This document shows positions 1 through 11,170 of a DNA stretch of 64,000 nt, one piece after another. The stretch lies in assembly GCA_023374025.1 (NCBI GenBank), contig SIJG01000003.1, positions 1,456,416 through 1,520,415 on the forward strand. Direction: 5' to 3'. The position numbers were made by a program, and so were the translations under genes. Positions within the stretch are counted from its first letter, which is position 1. Each line of letters starts with the position of its first letter. The notes under the pieces were generated by a model. That model was not told the DNA's origin and did not search any database. It worked only from the letters and a program-made list of their open reading frames with translations. This stretch comes from Heterodera schachtii. Lineage: Eukaryota; Nematoda; Chromadorea; Rhabditida; Heteroderidae.

Positions 1-238
1 CCTTTTTTTTATTAGAAAACTTGTAAATTCCTTGCCAGCCGTTGTATCCGTATATTTTGATGAGATTTGTTTGTCAAAAATTGTGGACTTTATGTTAGAT
101 TAAAATAGAATCAAATATTTTTTTTATTAAAAAAATGTTTAATTGAAGATTTATAAAATATTTGATTTTTTGGCGAATAAATGTAAAATTGCATAAATTA
201 AATTAAAATTTTAAATTAAATCACGGTGCACTTTAAAG
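1..238. other. AT-rich intron, collagen IV gene
   Basis: AT-rich, with no Gly-X-Y coding. It ends in an AG acceptor at 237-238 just before the first collagen exon in view, so it is most simply an intron of the collagen gene, whose 5' part lies outside the window. Confidence 0.6.
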
Positions 239-2823
239 GGTATGGCCGGGCCCGAGCCGTTGACTCAGCATGGGCAGAAAGGACTGCCCGGGGCGCCAGG
301 TGTTCCTGGACTGCGCGGTGAAAAGGGACAGCCCGGACTGGATGGACCACCTGGACCATCGGGTTGGCTAAAAATATGGAATTTTTAAATATTTTTTCTT
401 AAAATTTTTCAGGAATTCCTGGTTATCGGGGCGAAAAGGGCGAGTCGGGCTATCCTGGCCAGCCCGGATTCCCGGGCGAGAAAGGCGCTGCCGGCTTACC
501 AGGCTTTCCCGGCACGGAGGGCCAGTCTGGACCTCCCGGTCTGATATATTATCGAATTGTCTTTTAATTGTTTGTAGTTTTTTCGTCATTTTTCGAGGTT
601 GGATAACTGAGTCCAACGCATTTGAGTCCCAGTTTATTGAATTTATTTAGCTATTTTACAACTCGGCGAATATTTTGGTCTTTAACGGCTAATTCAATTA
701 GTGAGGGCATCTTACGAATTAAAACAATTTTAAATTCTCGGAATCAAATTTTTTGAACAACAGTTCAACACTATGCCAAATTTAAAAAATAAATAAATTT
801 AATCATTTATTTTAAGGTCCATCAGGCCTACCCGGTGGCCCGGGACCAGCCGGACCCGCCCTCAGAGACGGTAAAATAAAAAATAAAAATAAAAAATAAT
901 TTTTTAAATTTAAATCAAGGCTTTGTTGTGGTCACACATTCGCAGACGACGCAAGTGCCGAACTGTCCACAAGGCACTGAAAAGCTGTGGGACGGCTTTT
1001 CATTGCTGTACATTGAAGGCAACGAAAGAGCACACAACCAGGACCTTGGTAAGATTATTAATATTCATCTTTTTAATTCACATTTTAATAATAATTTAGT
1101 CGGTATTGAAACTGACGAAAACTTTCAAAAAATTTTACGAAAATTTTATAAAAATTTGACAAAACATGGACAAAAAATCCAAATGTGAACAAAGAATATG
1201 TGAACAAAAACGAAAACATGGACAAAATATGGATAAAAATTGGCAATGCCCAAATTGTGCATTAACCTTTAATTATAATTTATTTGAATTTTTTATTACT
1301 CTAATTAAGGCGATGCCGGCTCCTGTCTTCCCCGCTTCTCCACAATGCCATTCCTGTTCTGTGATTTTAATGATGTTTGCAAGTAAATAAATATTTTCTT
1401 TTAATTAATTAATATTTTAAATTAAACTCATTTTATTTTTCTTTTCCATTTTAAGTTATGCTTCACGCAATGACAAATCATATTGGTTATCCACCGGCGA
1501 AGCAGTTGAGCTGACTTTTTTTTATATATATAAATTTATTGCTTTTAGAAACCCAATTAAAAAATATGTCTCTTTTAGAGGCTTAAAATTTCGTTAGCTA
1601 AATTAAAAATTTGTATTATTTAAATGAATAAATATATATTTTTTAAATTATTATTTAGCTTCCAATGATGCCGGTGAACGAGCGCGAAATTCAACCATAT
1701 ATTTCACGGTGCTCAGTTTGTGAAACGCCTGCAAATGTAATGCGCCAATTTGACTTTTCGAACTTATTTATTACATAATTAAATTCATGAAATCATAATT
1801 TTAAACAAATTTAAATTTTTATTTAATTATCTTTATTATTTCTGCTCAGGTGATCGCTGTCCATTCCCAGTCCATCCAAATTCCAAATTGTCCAAACGGT
1901 TGGAGTTCTCTGTGGATCGGCTACTCATTTGCCATGCACACTGGTGCCGGCGCTGAAGGCGGTGGACAGTCATTAAGGTCTAAAATTGGTGGAATCTTAC
2001 AGGAAATAAAGCCCAAAAAACGGCTCGAATTGGTCCAAAAATGCCAAATTGCCACGAATTTACCCAACAAAAGATGGCTTCAATTTATTGCCTAAACAAA
2101 GATGGATGATTCGGGAAATTAGCTTTTTGCTGGTGTGAGCTCCCGAAAAAAGACAATGCGCCAATGATAGTTTTCCAAAAAAAAAAAAATCTAAAATCCG
2201 CAAAAAACAAATGTAAAAGGATTACAGTTACAGTAAGTTTATATCATATTAATTCACGCTTAATTACAGTTAGGGAGGGAAAGTCAACCTTTTTTCATTA
2301 AATTTATATGATTTTTTTAATGAATTTTAGTTCTTCGGGCTCCTGTCTTGAGGATTTCCGAACAACACCATTCATTGAGTGCAATGGCGCGAGGGGATCT
2401 TGGTAATAAAATATTATATTTTAATTTTTAATTCAATTTCAATTTTTAATTTAATTTTTCAGTAATACCATCTCATTTTTCAGTCACTTTTTCGCCAACA
2501 AATTCAGCTTCTGGCTGACTACTGTGGACGAAAACCAACAATTTACGGTACAAATTTACATTTGAGAAGACTCATTAATTGTTCCATAATAATATTTCAT
2601 GAAAAATAATACAAAATTTTGATTTTATGACCATTTTTTGTAGCAAAAATAAATAAAATTTTTGAAAAAATTGACTAATTTCTCCGCGAGGACCAAAAAA
2701 TCTGCGCATCTGATCAGATTTTTTTATTCCTTTTTTCAGATACCTCAAAGCCAAACAGTGAAGGCCGGCGCACAACGATCAAGAATTTCTCGTTGCCAAG
2801 TGTGTATCAGAAATGTGCGATAA
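239..2823 (+). CDS. Collagen type IV alpha chain, 3' part (Gly-X-Y end plus NC1 domain)
   Basis: Basement-membrane collagen, secreted and assembled as a triple helix through its C-terminal NC1 domain. Exons read by eye: 239-362, 413-538, 817-870, 920-1048, 1310-1382, 1456-1504, 1659-1736, 1850-1977, 2331-2402, 2484-2547, 2740-2823. The first three encode Gly-X-Y repeats. From 920 the NC1 domain starts [17 protein letters not shown], with the two homologous halves expected of the family: first half [13 protein letters not shown] and YWLSTGEA, then [18 protein letters not shown], second half [34 protein letters not shown], and the end [17 protein letters not shown]. The cysteines fall where NC1 cysteines are expected. 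Partial at 5'. NC1 sequence alone does not let me say alpha1 (emb-9 type) or alpha2 (let-2 type). A second copy of the terminal exon lies at 4975-5058. Confidence 0.95.
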
Positions 2824-3575
2824 AAAAGAAAGAAAAATTGTTATGGCCAAATTTTGATTTATTTTATATTATTTTATCACTGCCATTTATTTGTTCATTT
2901 TTCATTTAACATTTTTAGAAAATAAAAGGAGATTTGTTTGCCTATATTTTAATTATGGTGTTCTTTTTGCAGTAGTTAAAAAATAAGAAATTTTTAAATA
3001 ATTTTCGATATCGTAATTTTCTCTGATAGACAAAACTAATTAAATTTTTTTCAATTCGATAAATAGGTTAAGTTTTTTGAAAATTAAATAAATATTTAAA
3101 ATTATATGTTCTATTTAAGCATATTTAGAGATATTGAATGATACAAAAATATTTCAAATTTAATGATTTCAACTAAACTTATGAAACATCACAAATTTGT
3201 ATTATTTGGAATCATTCGATATCGTAAATTTTCGCTGATAGACAAAACTAATTAAATTTTTTTTAAATTCGATAATCGGTTCAGCAAAATATGCTATTAA
3301 TATTAATTACTTTCATTAATCACTAATTAAGGGGATTTATGAATTATTTTCCATTTTCACTGAATTTTCCGGATTTTCAATGATTTGATTTTTAATTATT
3401 AATAAAAAATTTAATTAAAAAAAACACATATTATTTAATAATTTTAATCATAGGGATGATAAATAGTAAAAAATTGATTATTTTATAATTGAAAAATTGA
3501 TTCATTATATATGTAAAAAATATTTGTGAATTATATTCATTAAATGTATGTAAAAATCATTTCATAAAAAGAAAA
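2824..3575. other. Intergenic: collagen 3' UTR and a direct repeat
   Basis: AATAAA near 2920 is a plausible poly(A) signal for the collagen gene. A roughly 65-bp direct repeat (GATATCGTAA...GATAGACAAAACTAATTAAA) occurs at about 3003-3070 and 3219-3288. No gene seen. Confidence 0.6.
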
Positions 3576-4364
3576 ATGAATTTATTGCATTTAATATTTC
3601 TAATCTTTTTCCTTATTTCTAACATCGAAAGCGGCAAAATCCGACCAAATTTTGATGAAATATTTGGCAACCGATGGGACAAAAATAAAAGTTAAGAAAA
3701 GGCGATAAAAGATAAACAAAATGACAAAAATGAGCAAAATGAAGACATTGGTTGTGTTGATCAATTGGATGGAGAAAATGAAATTGGTCCAAATGATCAA
3801 CAGAAAAGAGAAATTATTGATAAATTTAAAGCAATTAAAGAAAAGTTGAGAGAAAAAGGAAAATACCAAAACAAAGACAGAAACAAAATTGAGGAAAAAA
3901 TTGCAAAATTATTAGGCGCAAATCGTCGCAAAATATACAAATGGAAAAAAGAATTAAATTTAAATATAAAGAAAAACAAGATAATGAAAAGGAGTTTTTA
4001 TGATATGAAAAAGAAGGAATTTATTGAACGATTTAATGAATTTAAAAATTTATATGGCCAACGCAAACAGAAAGAATTTGTGAAGGAATTGGGCATTTCC
4101 AAAGTTACATTTTGGAAATGGAAAAAAGAATTATTGCCAAATTTTCATAAAAGTAAGGCAAATTTTTTTAAAGTTTAAATTTAATATTTTTAAGTTAAAA
4201 ATAAATTCTCTAATGAGGAGAAAGCACAAAAGATAAAGCAATATTTTGAAACAAAAGAAAAGAATCCAAAAATTAGTGATGCAATAATTGCTAAGAAATT
4301 GGGAATTGAATATGAAAACCTGAGAAACTGGAAAAAGAAAATTGCATCAGTTTCGGAAAAGTGA
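3576..4364 (+). pseudogene. Secreted tandem-HTH repeat protein, copy 1 (one in-frame stop)
   Basis: Exons 3576-4152 and 4195-4364 sum to 747 nt, the right length for a 248-residue protein. One in-frame TAA interrupts it at 3693-3695 (codon 40), where sister copies have GAA, so a single G-to-T change would explain it. The signal peptide starts MNLLHLIFLIFFLI and is followed by GKIRPNFDEIFGNRWDKNK and then the stop. Past the stop the frame stays open: repeat 1 ends IAKLLGANRRKIYKWKKEL, repeat 2 has KEFVKELGISKVTFWKWK, and exon 2 carries repeat 3 with IIAKKLGIEYENLRNWKK. It lies between the collagen gene and a duplicate of the collagen terminal exon. Either a young pseudogene or a base-call error; an internal start at 3765 could still give the three repeats without a signal peptide. 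Confidence 0.8.
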
Positions 4365-4567
4365 TTTATTGAAGGAATTCATGTTTTTTGATATGTAAAA
4401 TTTATTTTAATTGTTTTTTTGATTTTTTTTTTTGTGTGACTAAATGGCGAAAAATGTAATCTGATTTCAAATGTCTAAATCTATTTTAAATATGATTAAG
4501 AAGTGAATTAGCCCAGTTTCATGATGTCCGAGAATATTGGTCAAAAAATTGTGGAAAATTTTACAAA

Positions 4568-4866
4568 AAATTATTCATAACTTCGTCCAAAATGAACCAA
4601 ATTTTTAATTCTTGATAATTTTCGATAGCCATAAATGTTTTCTATTATTCTGCAAAATTTCAAAAAGTTTTATTAAGTTTAAAGAAAGTTATGACCAAAA
4701 TTGTTTAAAAAAACTTGCTTTTTTGAGTTTCTCAGGTCATAACTTTTATGAAACTTAATGCATTTTTTTTTGAAATTTTGCAGTATAATAAAAAAAACTT
4801 AGGGCTATCGAATAATATCAAGATTAGAAATTTGTTTCATTTTAGGCGAAGTTATGAATAATTTTC
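4568..4866. mobile_element. Fold-back (inverted-repeat) element
   Basis: Two imperfect inverted arms of about 140 bp. The left begins ATTATTCATAACTTCG; the right ends CGAAGTTATGAATAAT. The centre is near 4715. Related, more degraded fold-backs sit at about 6262-6500 and 18870-19135. No coding capacity; a non-autonomous hairpin element is the likeliest reading. Confidence 0.65.
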
Positions 4867-4934
4867 TGTCAAATATTTTTATTTTGATGGTTTTTTGAGT
4901 GGCGCCCATTTTGGTGTTTTTGAGTAACGACCCG

Positions 4935-5160
4935 GCACCAAAAAATCGCATCAAAATTTATTCCTTTTTTCAGATACCTAAAAGCCAAACAGTGAAGGCT
5001 GGCGCACAACGATCAAGAATTTCGCGTTGCCAAATTTGTATCAGAAATGTGCGATAAAAATAAGGAAAATTGTTAGGGCAAATTTTTTGATTTAATATAT
5101 TTTATCACTGCCATTTATTTGTTCATTTTTTATTAAACATTTTTAGAAAATGGATTTTGA
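4935..5160 (+). pseudogene. Duplicated terminal exon of the collagen IV gene
   Basis: A second copy of the last NC1 exon with its acceptor tract and 3' flank. Exon 4975-5058 follows TTTTTTCAG, reads [20 protein letters not shown] then ICIRNVR, and ends in TAA. It differs from the exon at 2740-2823 in two residues (Q to K and V to I). About 230 bp are duplicated, including the downstream ATTTTATCACTGCCATTTAT tract. Frame and acceptor are intact, so it could serve as an alternative last exon; more simply it is a duplication relic separated from its gene by HTH copy 1. Confidence 0.8.
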
Positions 5161-5261
5161 GGAGAAAATGAAAATATAGAAAAAGGGAATTTTTTAAATG
5201 AAAATGCCACATTAATTTGTAGGGAGTTTCTGTTAGTCGAAACTAAATGAATGGCCCAGTG

Positions 5262-5335
5262 TCGAGACTGAGACAGAGACCCAAAAATCCGAGAAATTTC
5301 ACGACTCCAGAGTCGAGAATGGGAGGAATGTCAAG
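5262..5335. repeat. Dispersed GAGAC-rich repeat
   Basis: Contains TGTCGAGACTGAGACAGAGA and an inverted GACTCCAGAGTCGAGA end. Near-identical tracts occur at 11456-11525, with relatives at 20955-21075, 39610-39690, 39960-39995 and 61340-61420. Confidence 0.6.
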
Positions 5336-5595
5336 CATCCCTATTACCTAGATCCTTTTAAAAAAAGTTCATCAATAAATCACAAATCTTCAATTATTAA
5401 TTTTGTTTTTTCTCCTGAAAATAAGTTTAATTACAAATTTTAAATTTAAATAAATAAATAAATAATAACTATTGTAAAATAACTTTCTTTGTGAATTTTT
5501 CTTAATTAAAAGTTAAGTAAAAAATTGATTTTTAGCTGCTCGGAATTATGTTGCAAATTTACTGTAAAAAATAAAAATAAAAAATTTTATAAAAT

Positions 5596-5733
5596 ATGAG
5601 TAAAAAATTGATTTCTCTTCTTTGAATTACGTAACAATTTTTCTATTGGCAAAGATTTATTATGAGAAAAACAAATAATAAAATGAATATTAATATTAAA
5701 AAGCGAACAAAACATTAAATAAATTCATTTTAT
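5596..5733 (+). promoter_or_regulatory. Conserved upstream block of HTH-family copy 2
   Basis: One of about a dozen near-identical blocks placed some 30-60 bp before the ATG of family members. Order of motifs: GAGTAAAAAATTGATTT, then GAATTACGT, TTGGCAAAGATTT, GAGAAAA, AATAAAATGAATATTAATAT, AAAAAGCGAA and AACATTAAAT. Conservation ahead of broken and intact copies alike shows at least that it duplicates with the gene; a promoter role is inference. Confidence 0.5.
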
Positions 5734-5754
5734 GCAATTTGTGACAAATATTTC

Positions 5755-5922
5755 ATGAATATTTTATATATGATACTTATTATAATATTTTTCTTTGCTT
5801 TTGAAATTGAATCCGGCAAAATCCGACCAAATTTTGTTGAAATTTTCGGCAACGAATGGGACAAAAAAGAACATGAAAGGAATGTGATAAAAATTGAGCA
5901 AAAAAAATTAGATATATCATAA
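5755..5922 (+). pseudogene. Secreted tandem-HTH repeat protein, copy 2 (truncated)
   Basis: A 55-residue frame with the family signal peptide (MNILYMILIIIFFFAFEIES) and GKIRPNFVEIFGNEWDKK, then a short lysine-rich tail and TAA. No HTH repeats follow before unrelated sequence. Either a 3'-truncated pseudogene or a minimal secreted peptide; the truncation is the simpler view. Confidence 0.7.
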
Positions 5923-6698
5923 AAATCAAACATTTCTGGTGAACAGAGAAAGCCCTGAATCAAATATTTTGTAGCGCTGAGGAAAATTTTTTGATAATTT
6001 GTTCGATTTTATTAACATATTTTGCCCAAAATAACTTTATTTTGAGTGAATTTTTTTTTAAGAAAATACATAATGAGTTTAAATTATTATTTTTTAAATT
6101 GAATTTAAAAATAATGAATTTTTGGGAGTTTCGGCATAAATGGAAAAAAAGAAAGGGGCAGGCGGTGCCGATAGGCGCCGCCGGGGAAATTTTTTTTGTT
6201 TTTTTTTTTGAAAATTTGAGTACAATTTGTGCACAGATTTTGTCCAAAAATTCTTGAACAAACAAAATTAAGCACTCTTGATATTATTCGATAGCCCTAA
6301 TTGTTTTCTACTAGCCTTCAAACTTCAAAAAAGTTATGGCCAAATATATTTGAAAATCTGGTCCCTGGTGTACATTTGGCCATATGTTTGTTCAAAACTG
6401 GCAAAATTTTTAGATATTTTACAGGCTACTAGAGAATACACAGGGCTGTCGAAAGAAATGAGATTATAAAATTTGTTGCTCTTAAGCAAAGTTTTAGGTA
6501 ATTTTTTGTATTTTATTTTATGTTATATTTTTAATTATCAAAAAATTATTTTTATTAAAAAAATATATATATTGATGAGATTGAGAAAGAATTAAGAATA
6601 TTTCAAAGGTGAAAACAATTTGCGTTTTTTTAGATAAAAAATTTTCTTTTTCGTATAATGCTTGAATTTCTCTGAAAATTTTTATTATTATAATTAAG
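5923..6698. other. Intergenic with a fold-back relic and a GC-rich spot
   Basis: Holds a short GC-rich patch (6155-6190, GCAGGCGGTGCCGATAGGCG) whose GGCACCGCCAGCC-like core recurs inverted near 8835, 18670 and 39750. A degraded fold-back lies at 6262-6500: GATATTATTCGATAGCCC pairs loosely with GGGCTGTCGAAAGAAATGAG. No gene seen. Confidence 0.5.
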
Positions 6699-6835
6699 TA
6701 AAAAATTGATTTACTACTCAGAAATTACGTGGCAAATTTAAGTGTTGACAAAGATTTGTTAAAGAGAAAATACAAATTATAAAATTAATATTAATATTAA
6801 AAAGCGAATAAAACATTAAACAAAATCATTTGAAG
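6699..6835 (+). promoter_or_regulatory. Conserved upstream block of HTH-family copy 3
   Basis: Same ordered motifs as at 5596-5733 (GTAAAAAATTGATTT, AATTACGTGGCAAATTT, GACAAAGATTTGTTAAAGAG, ATTAATATTAAAAAGCGAAT). It ends about 35 bp before the ATG of an intact copy. Confidence 0.5.
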
Positions 6836-6869
6836 AAAAATTCGTAATTTTATATTTTAAAATTATTTC

Positions 6870-7675
6870 ATGAATTGGTTGCATTTAAAAATTCTTATAT
6901 TTTTCTTTGCTTTTGGAATTGAAACCGGCAAAATCCGACCCAATTTTAATGAAATATTTGGCAATGAATGGGATAAAAGTGAAAAAGAAGAAAACAGTGA
7001 AGAAAATGGCATCAAAACAATTGCTCAAATGGCAAATGATCAAAATATTATCAAAAGTGATCAAAATACGAAAGAAGAACCAAATGATCAACAAAAAAGA
7101 AAAACAATTCATAAGTTTGAAGCAATTAAAGAAAAGTTGAAGCAAAAAGGGAAATATAATCGGAAAAACAGTGGAAAAATTGAGACGAAAATTGCAAAAT
7201 TATTAGGCGCAAATCGACATAAAATATACAAATGGAAAAAAGAATTAAATTTAAATAAAATAAAAATGAAAAAGATGAAAAACAGTTTTTATGAAGAGAA
7301 AAAGAGAGAATTTATTGAGAGTTTTGATGGATTTAAAAGAATATATGGCGATGGAAAACAGAAAGAATTTGCGAAGGAATTTGGCATTTCTGAAAGGACA
7401 TTTTTAAAATGGAAAAAGGAATTGATGCCAAAATACCATAAAAGTAAAGGGATTTTTGTATTTTAATTTTGAGAATTTTTTTATCATTTAATTATTATTT
7501 TTAAGTGAGAAATAAATATTCAAATGAGCAAAAATTAAAAAAGATGAAGCAATATTTTGAAATTAAAGAAACAAATCCAAAAATCAGCGACGAAATAATT
7601 GCAAAGAAATTGGAAATTGGAAATGTAACTCTGCACAGATGGAAAAAGAAATTTGCACCAATTTTAACTCTGTGA
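6870..7675 (+). CDS. Secreted tandem-HTH repeat protein, copy 3 (intact)
   Basis: Exons 6870-7443 and 7506-7675; 744 nt, 247 residues, no lesion. Signal peptide about residues 1-21 (MNWLHLKILIFFFAFGIETG), then GKIRPNFNEIFGNEWDKS, an acidic/Asn linker, and three repeats. Repeat 1 ends IAKLLGANRHKIYKWKKEL. Repeat 2 has KEFAKEFGISERTFLKWK. Exon 2 carries repeat 3, IIAKKLEIGNVTLHRWKK. Each repeat is a lysine-rich helix, a loop, then a helix-turn-helix-like 'K-x-LGI-x-x-x-T-x-x-x-W-K-K'. This resembles HTH domains of the homeodomain-like superfamily (Psq/CENP-B or transposase type), an inference from spacing and the terminal Trp, not from a search. Predicted secreted, strongly basic; DNA binding is untested. 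The intron is phase 1, GTAAAG...TTTTTAAG. Confidence 0.85.
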
Positions 7676-8884
7676 TTTTTTGAATATGTCGAATTGCAAT
7701 AACCGGAATTTGTAGCAGCTAAAATATAAAACAAAAAAATTCTGTTAAAATAGAAAAAAGAACCCAAAAATTTTTCATATTGTGAATTCTTTCACGTTCA
7801 TCTTTTTGTCATTCAGCAATTATTAAAAAAAATTAATCATTTCATTATTTTTTTTCAAATTAAAAACGTAAATGTTTTCCAATATTTATTATGTGTATTA
7901 AAAATATTTTTGGCAAAATTTATTTTGTGTTTTTTTTTCTGCTTGTTTGGGTTGGATTTTTTCAGGATTAAATGCAAAATACGCAATGCATACTGGTTAC
8001 TTATCTAATTTAGGTCCTTCAAAAAATGAATAAAATAATAAAACCAAAAACAAGTCAGCTAATCACTAATCTGACATTCATTTATTTTAAATTCTGGAAT
8101 TCAAATCCAGAATTTAAATAAATTAAAATTGTGTGACTCAATTCTTTATTTTACTTTACAATAGTAGGGTTAAAAAAACTAGATATTATAAGGAAGAATA
8201 AATTTTTTGCCATTGATTAACATCCCTAAAGCATTTTTCATCCAATAATATTGGAATTTCCGGGTTTTATCACCCGCCGGTCTCTGATTAAATTTTAATG
8301 AAGTTAGCGTTCAGCGTCAAAATTTTCTATAATTTGAAACCGGGTTAAGAAGAGATTTTAATGTATAGGAAAATTTTATTAAAAAAAATGAATAAAGTCA
8401 TTTTTAATGTATAAATTGAAAATTTTTTATTATAAAAAAATGAATAAAGTCATAAAATATTAAAAATTTAAACCAAGTTTTAATTTTTCTACAAAATTTT
8501 TCATGGGCTTTTTTTTTTATCAAATTGTGTTCGTCTATAATCATTAGGACAAAATCTATTTATAAAAATCACCCACTTCCAGAAATAAAATAATCAAGGA
8601 AAATTTATTAATTATTCATCCAAAATTCAAAAAATCATCAAAGAGCAAAGCTATTATAAGAGCAGGATCCCGATCTGTCCTTATTTGTACGAAATGTCTG
8701 GTCGTGATACAATTTTGTTCTGATTCCATAAATTCTTCAAAAATTATGAAATTTTCTAATACAATTTCAAAATTTAATCTAATATTTGAAACTTTAGCTC
8801 AAAATTTGGCGTTAAAAATTCCATAAATTTTCACGGCGTCGCTTATCGGCACCGCCAGCCATTTAATAAAGTAACTTTATTGTT
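7676..8884. other. Intergenic, AT-rich, with a dispersed-repeat fragment
   Basis: 8215-8390 (CATCCCTAAAGCATTTTTCA, TTCCGGGTTTTATCACC, TTTGAAACCGGGTTAAG) is related to the tracts downstream of copies 6 and 9 (15958-16490 and 20346-20840). No gene seen. Confidence 0.5.
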
Positions 8885-9190
8885 TGCGAAAAATTTTTGT
8901 TAAAAATTTGAGTGAACAATTAATTTATGCACAATCCGTCTGTGGACAATCCGTCAGTGGACAATCCATCTGTGGAGATTCCGTCTGTGGACAATTCGTC
9001 TGGGGACAGTCCATCTGTGGACAATCCATCTGTGGGCAATCCGTCTGTGGATATCGATCTGTGGACAATCCATCTGGGGATAATCCCTCTGTGGACAATC
9101 CATCCGTGGACAACCCGTCTGTGGACAATCCATCTGTGGACAATCAATCTGTGGACAATTCCTCTGGAGACAATCAGTCTGCAAATCTGA
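8885..9190. repeat. 15-bp minisatellite after a partial upstream block
   Basis: About 17 copies of a 15-bp unit, consensus AATCCATCTGTGGAC, from about 8931 to 9188. Because 15 is a multiple of three, several frames stay open (NPSVD repeats on +, WIVHR-type on -), but there is no signal peptide, and composition follows the repeat. Just upstream, 8895-8925 reads TTAAAAATTTGAGTGAACAATT, the start of the HTH-family upstream block, so the array sits where a gene copy would be expected. Confidence 0.8.
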
Positions 9191-9513
9191 AAAAACCCAA
9201 AAATTAAAGTTGAATTTTTATTGTCCAATTTGATGAAAATTTCTTTTTCTTTGGTCATTTATTGTTCTTCCAATTCCCAATTTTTTCGATAATTATTTCA
9301 TCCCTAAATTTTTAATTCGGAATATTGGTTAAATTTTCTTAATTTTTAATCAGTGGAACACTGGTTCGTAATGTTCTTATTTTAATAAAATTTAAAACTT
9401 AAAATAAATTATCAAAATAATAAATGAGTTTTTAAATACAAAAAAAAAAAAAAAATTCATAAAAACTTTACTTTTTTTGCAAAAAAAAAAAAAATTTTTT
9501 AATTTTTTATCTC

Positions 9514-9643
9514 AATGAAAAATTGATTCATTGCTCCGAATCGCGTGACAATTTTAATGTTGGCAAAGATTTATTAATGAGAAAAATAATAAAATGAATA
9601 TTAATATATTAAAAAGCGAAAAAAAATTAAATAAAATCATTTA
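9514..9643 (+). promoter_or_regulatory. Conserved upstream block of HTH-family copy 4
   Basis: GAAAAATTGATTCATTGCTC, CGTGACAATTTTAATGTTGG, CAAAGATTTATTAATGAGAA, ATATTAAAAAGCGAA. Same order and spacing as the other blocks. Confidence 0.5.
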
Positions 9644-9689
9644 ATGCATTTTAATTTTTATTAATATTCTAACTAGTAAAAAATATTTT

Positions 9690-10344
9690 ATGGCATTTAA
9701 TATTTATAATATTTTTTGTTATTTATAAAATTGAATCAGGCAAAATCCGACAAAATTTTGATGAAATATTTGGCAACGAATGGGACAAAAATAAAAGTGA
9801 AGAAAATAGAACCGGACCAATTGATCAAATGCAAAATGATCAAAATAAGAAAGAAGAAACAAATGATCAACAAAAAAGAAAATTATTCAAAAATTTGAAA
9901 CAATTAAAGAAAGGTGAAGCAAAAAGGAAAATATCAACGAAAAAACAGTTCAAAAATTGAGGCAAAAATTGGAAAATTATTAGGCACAAATCGCGAAAAA
10001 ATATACAAATGGAAAAAAGAATTAAATTTAAATAAAAAGCAAATTAAATAATGAAAAATAGTTTTTATGAGCATGAAAAAGAAAGAATTTATTTGGAAAT
10101 GGAAAAAAGAATTAATGCCAAAATATAATAAAAGTAAATTAAATTTTTATAAATTTTAATTATTCATTAAAATATTGTTTTTTAGCACCAAATAAATATT
10201 CCAATGAGATCAAATCAACAAAATGAGACAATATTTTGAAATGAAAGAAGAAAATGGAAAAATTAATGACGAAAAAATTGCTGGAAATTGGGAATTGGAA
10301 GTCGAACATTGCTTAGATGGAAAAAGAAATTTGCTTCCATGTGA
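9690..10344 (+). pseudogene. Secreted tandem-HTH repeat protein, copy 4 (degenerate)
   Basis: The family frame HLIFIIFFVIYKIESGKIRQ then NFDEIFGNEWDKNKSEEN is recognisable, but the ATG codon and first residues are deleted. A single-base loss near 9885 shifts the frame, most of repeat 2 is missing (10085-10100), and the last exon (about 10185-10344) has further indels. The remaining KIYKWKKEL-type motif is still readable at about 10000. Non-functional. Confidence 0.85.
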
Positions 10345-10736
10345 TTTTTTGAAGGAGTTTTTGTTCTTTAATATGTGTTTTTGTGTGTTATTTTACATTT
10401 AAAATTTTTATTTAAATAAAGCGCAATTTAAATGAGATTCATAAGCTTTTTTTACCCATGTCTGATCCGTCCGTGTTCAAATAATCATTTGGATAAAATC
10501 AGTTTATAAAATTCACACAAATTCCAAAAAAAAATAATCAAAATTGGCAAATGTATTATAGTAAATGTGCCTTTAAAATCCAGAATTTACAAATTACCTA
10601 ATCACCAAAATTGGTATTATTCATTGCACCTGCTGATCATTTCCATGTGCATTTCTCAACAAAAATTTTAAAAAGTTTTGAAATTTATGAAATAATGCAA
10701 AATTTAGTGACGATATAATTGTATTTTTCGTGAACA
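10345..10736. other. Intergenic, AT-rich
   Basis: No gene or clear repeat seen. Confidence 0.5.
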
Positions 10737-11170
10737 GAAAATCGGAACAGAAAATCGGTCAGTGGAAAATGCGTCAACGGAAAACGCATCAGTAGAAAGT
10801 GAGTCAGTGATACAAATATTTTAAAATAAAGTTCTATTGCATTAGTATTGTAATATAGAAGTAACTTCTACAAGAACATCGTTCTGCATTCCGAACCCCG
10901 GACCCGAACCCGACAAAAAGTCTAAATTTTCGAAATTAGTTTTTTCCTTAAAAAGCGGATAAATACACGGAAACTTATGCCGTTTTTGAACCAAAAATTT
11001 AAATTCGAAAGCTTTGACTTTCGACTTTTTGTTCGAATTAGGATCCGGGGTTCGGAATTGGCCGAAACGGATATCGAAATCGTGGTCAGTGCCCCCCGAA
11101 AACGCAATGAACTTGTTTTTATGACAATAGAATTTTTCTGACGCATTTTCCACTGACGCATTTTCCGGGC
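10737..11170. mobile_element. Nested fold-back element with inverted 15-bp repeats
   Basis: Outer arms: direct 15-bp units of GAAAATGCGTCAGTG type at 10737-10810 face the inverse (ACGCATTTTCCACTGACGCA) at 11138-11165. Inner arms: ATTCCGAACCCCGGACCC at about 10879 faces GGATCCGGGGTTCGGAAT at about 11041, with further pairing inward. The 121-residue frame on the minus strand across it has no recognisable domain and is taken as chance. Confidence 0.65.

Noticed and set aside
8931..9188. CRISPR-like regular repeats
   Set aside because: Units are contiguous, without spacers, and the genome is eukaryotic.
8884..9258. NPSVD and CGQSV repeat proteins
   Set aside because: By-product of a 15-bp minisatellite; several frames on both strands are open, with no leader or splice support.
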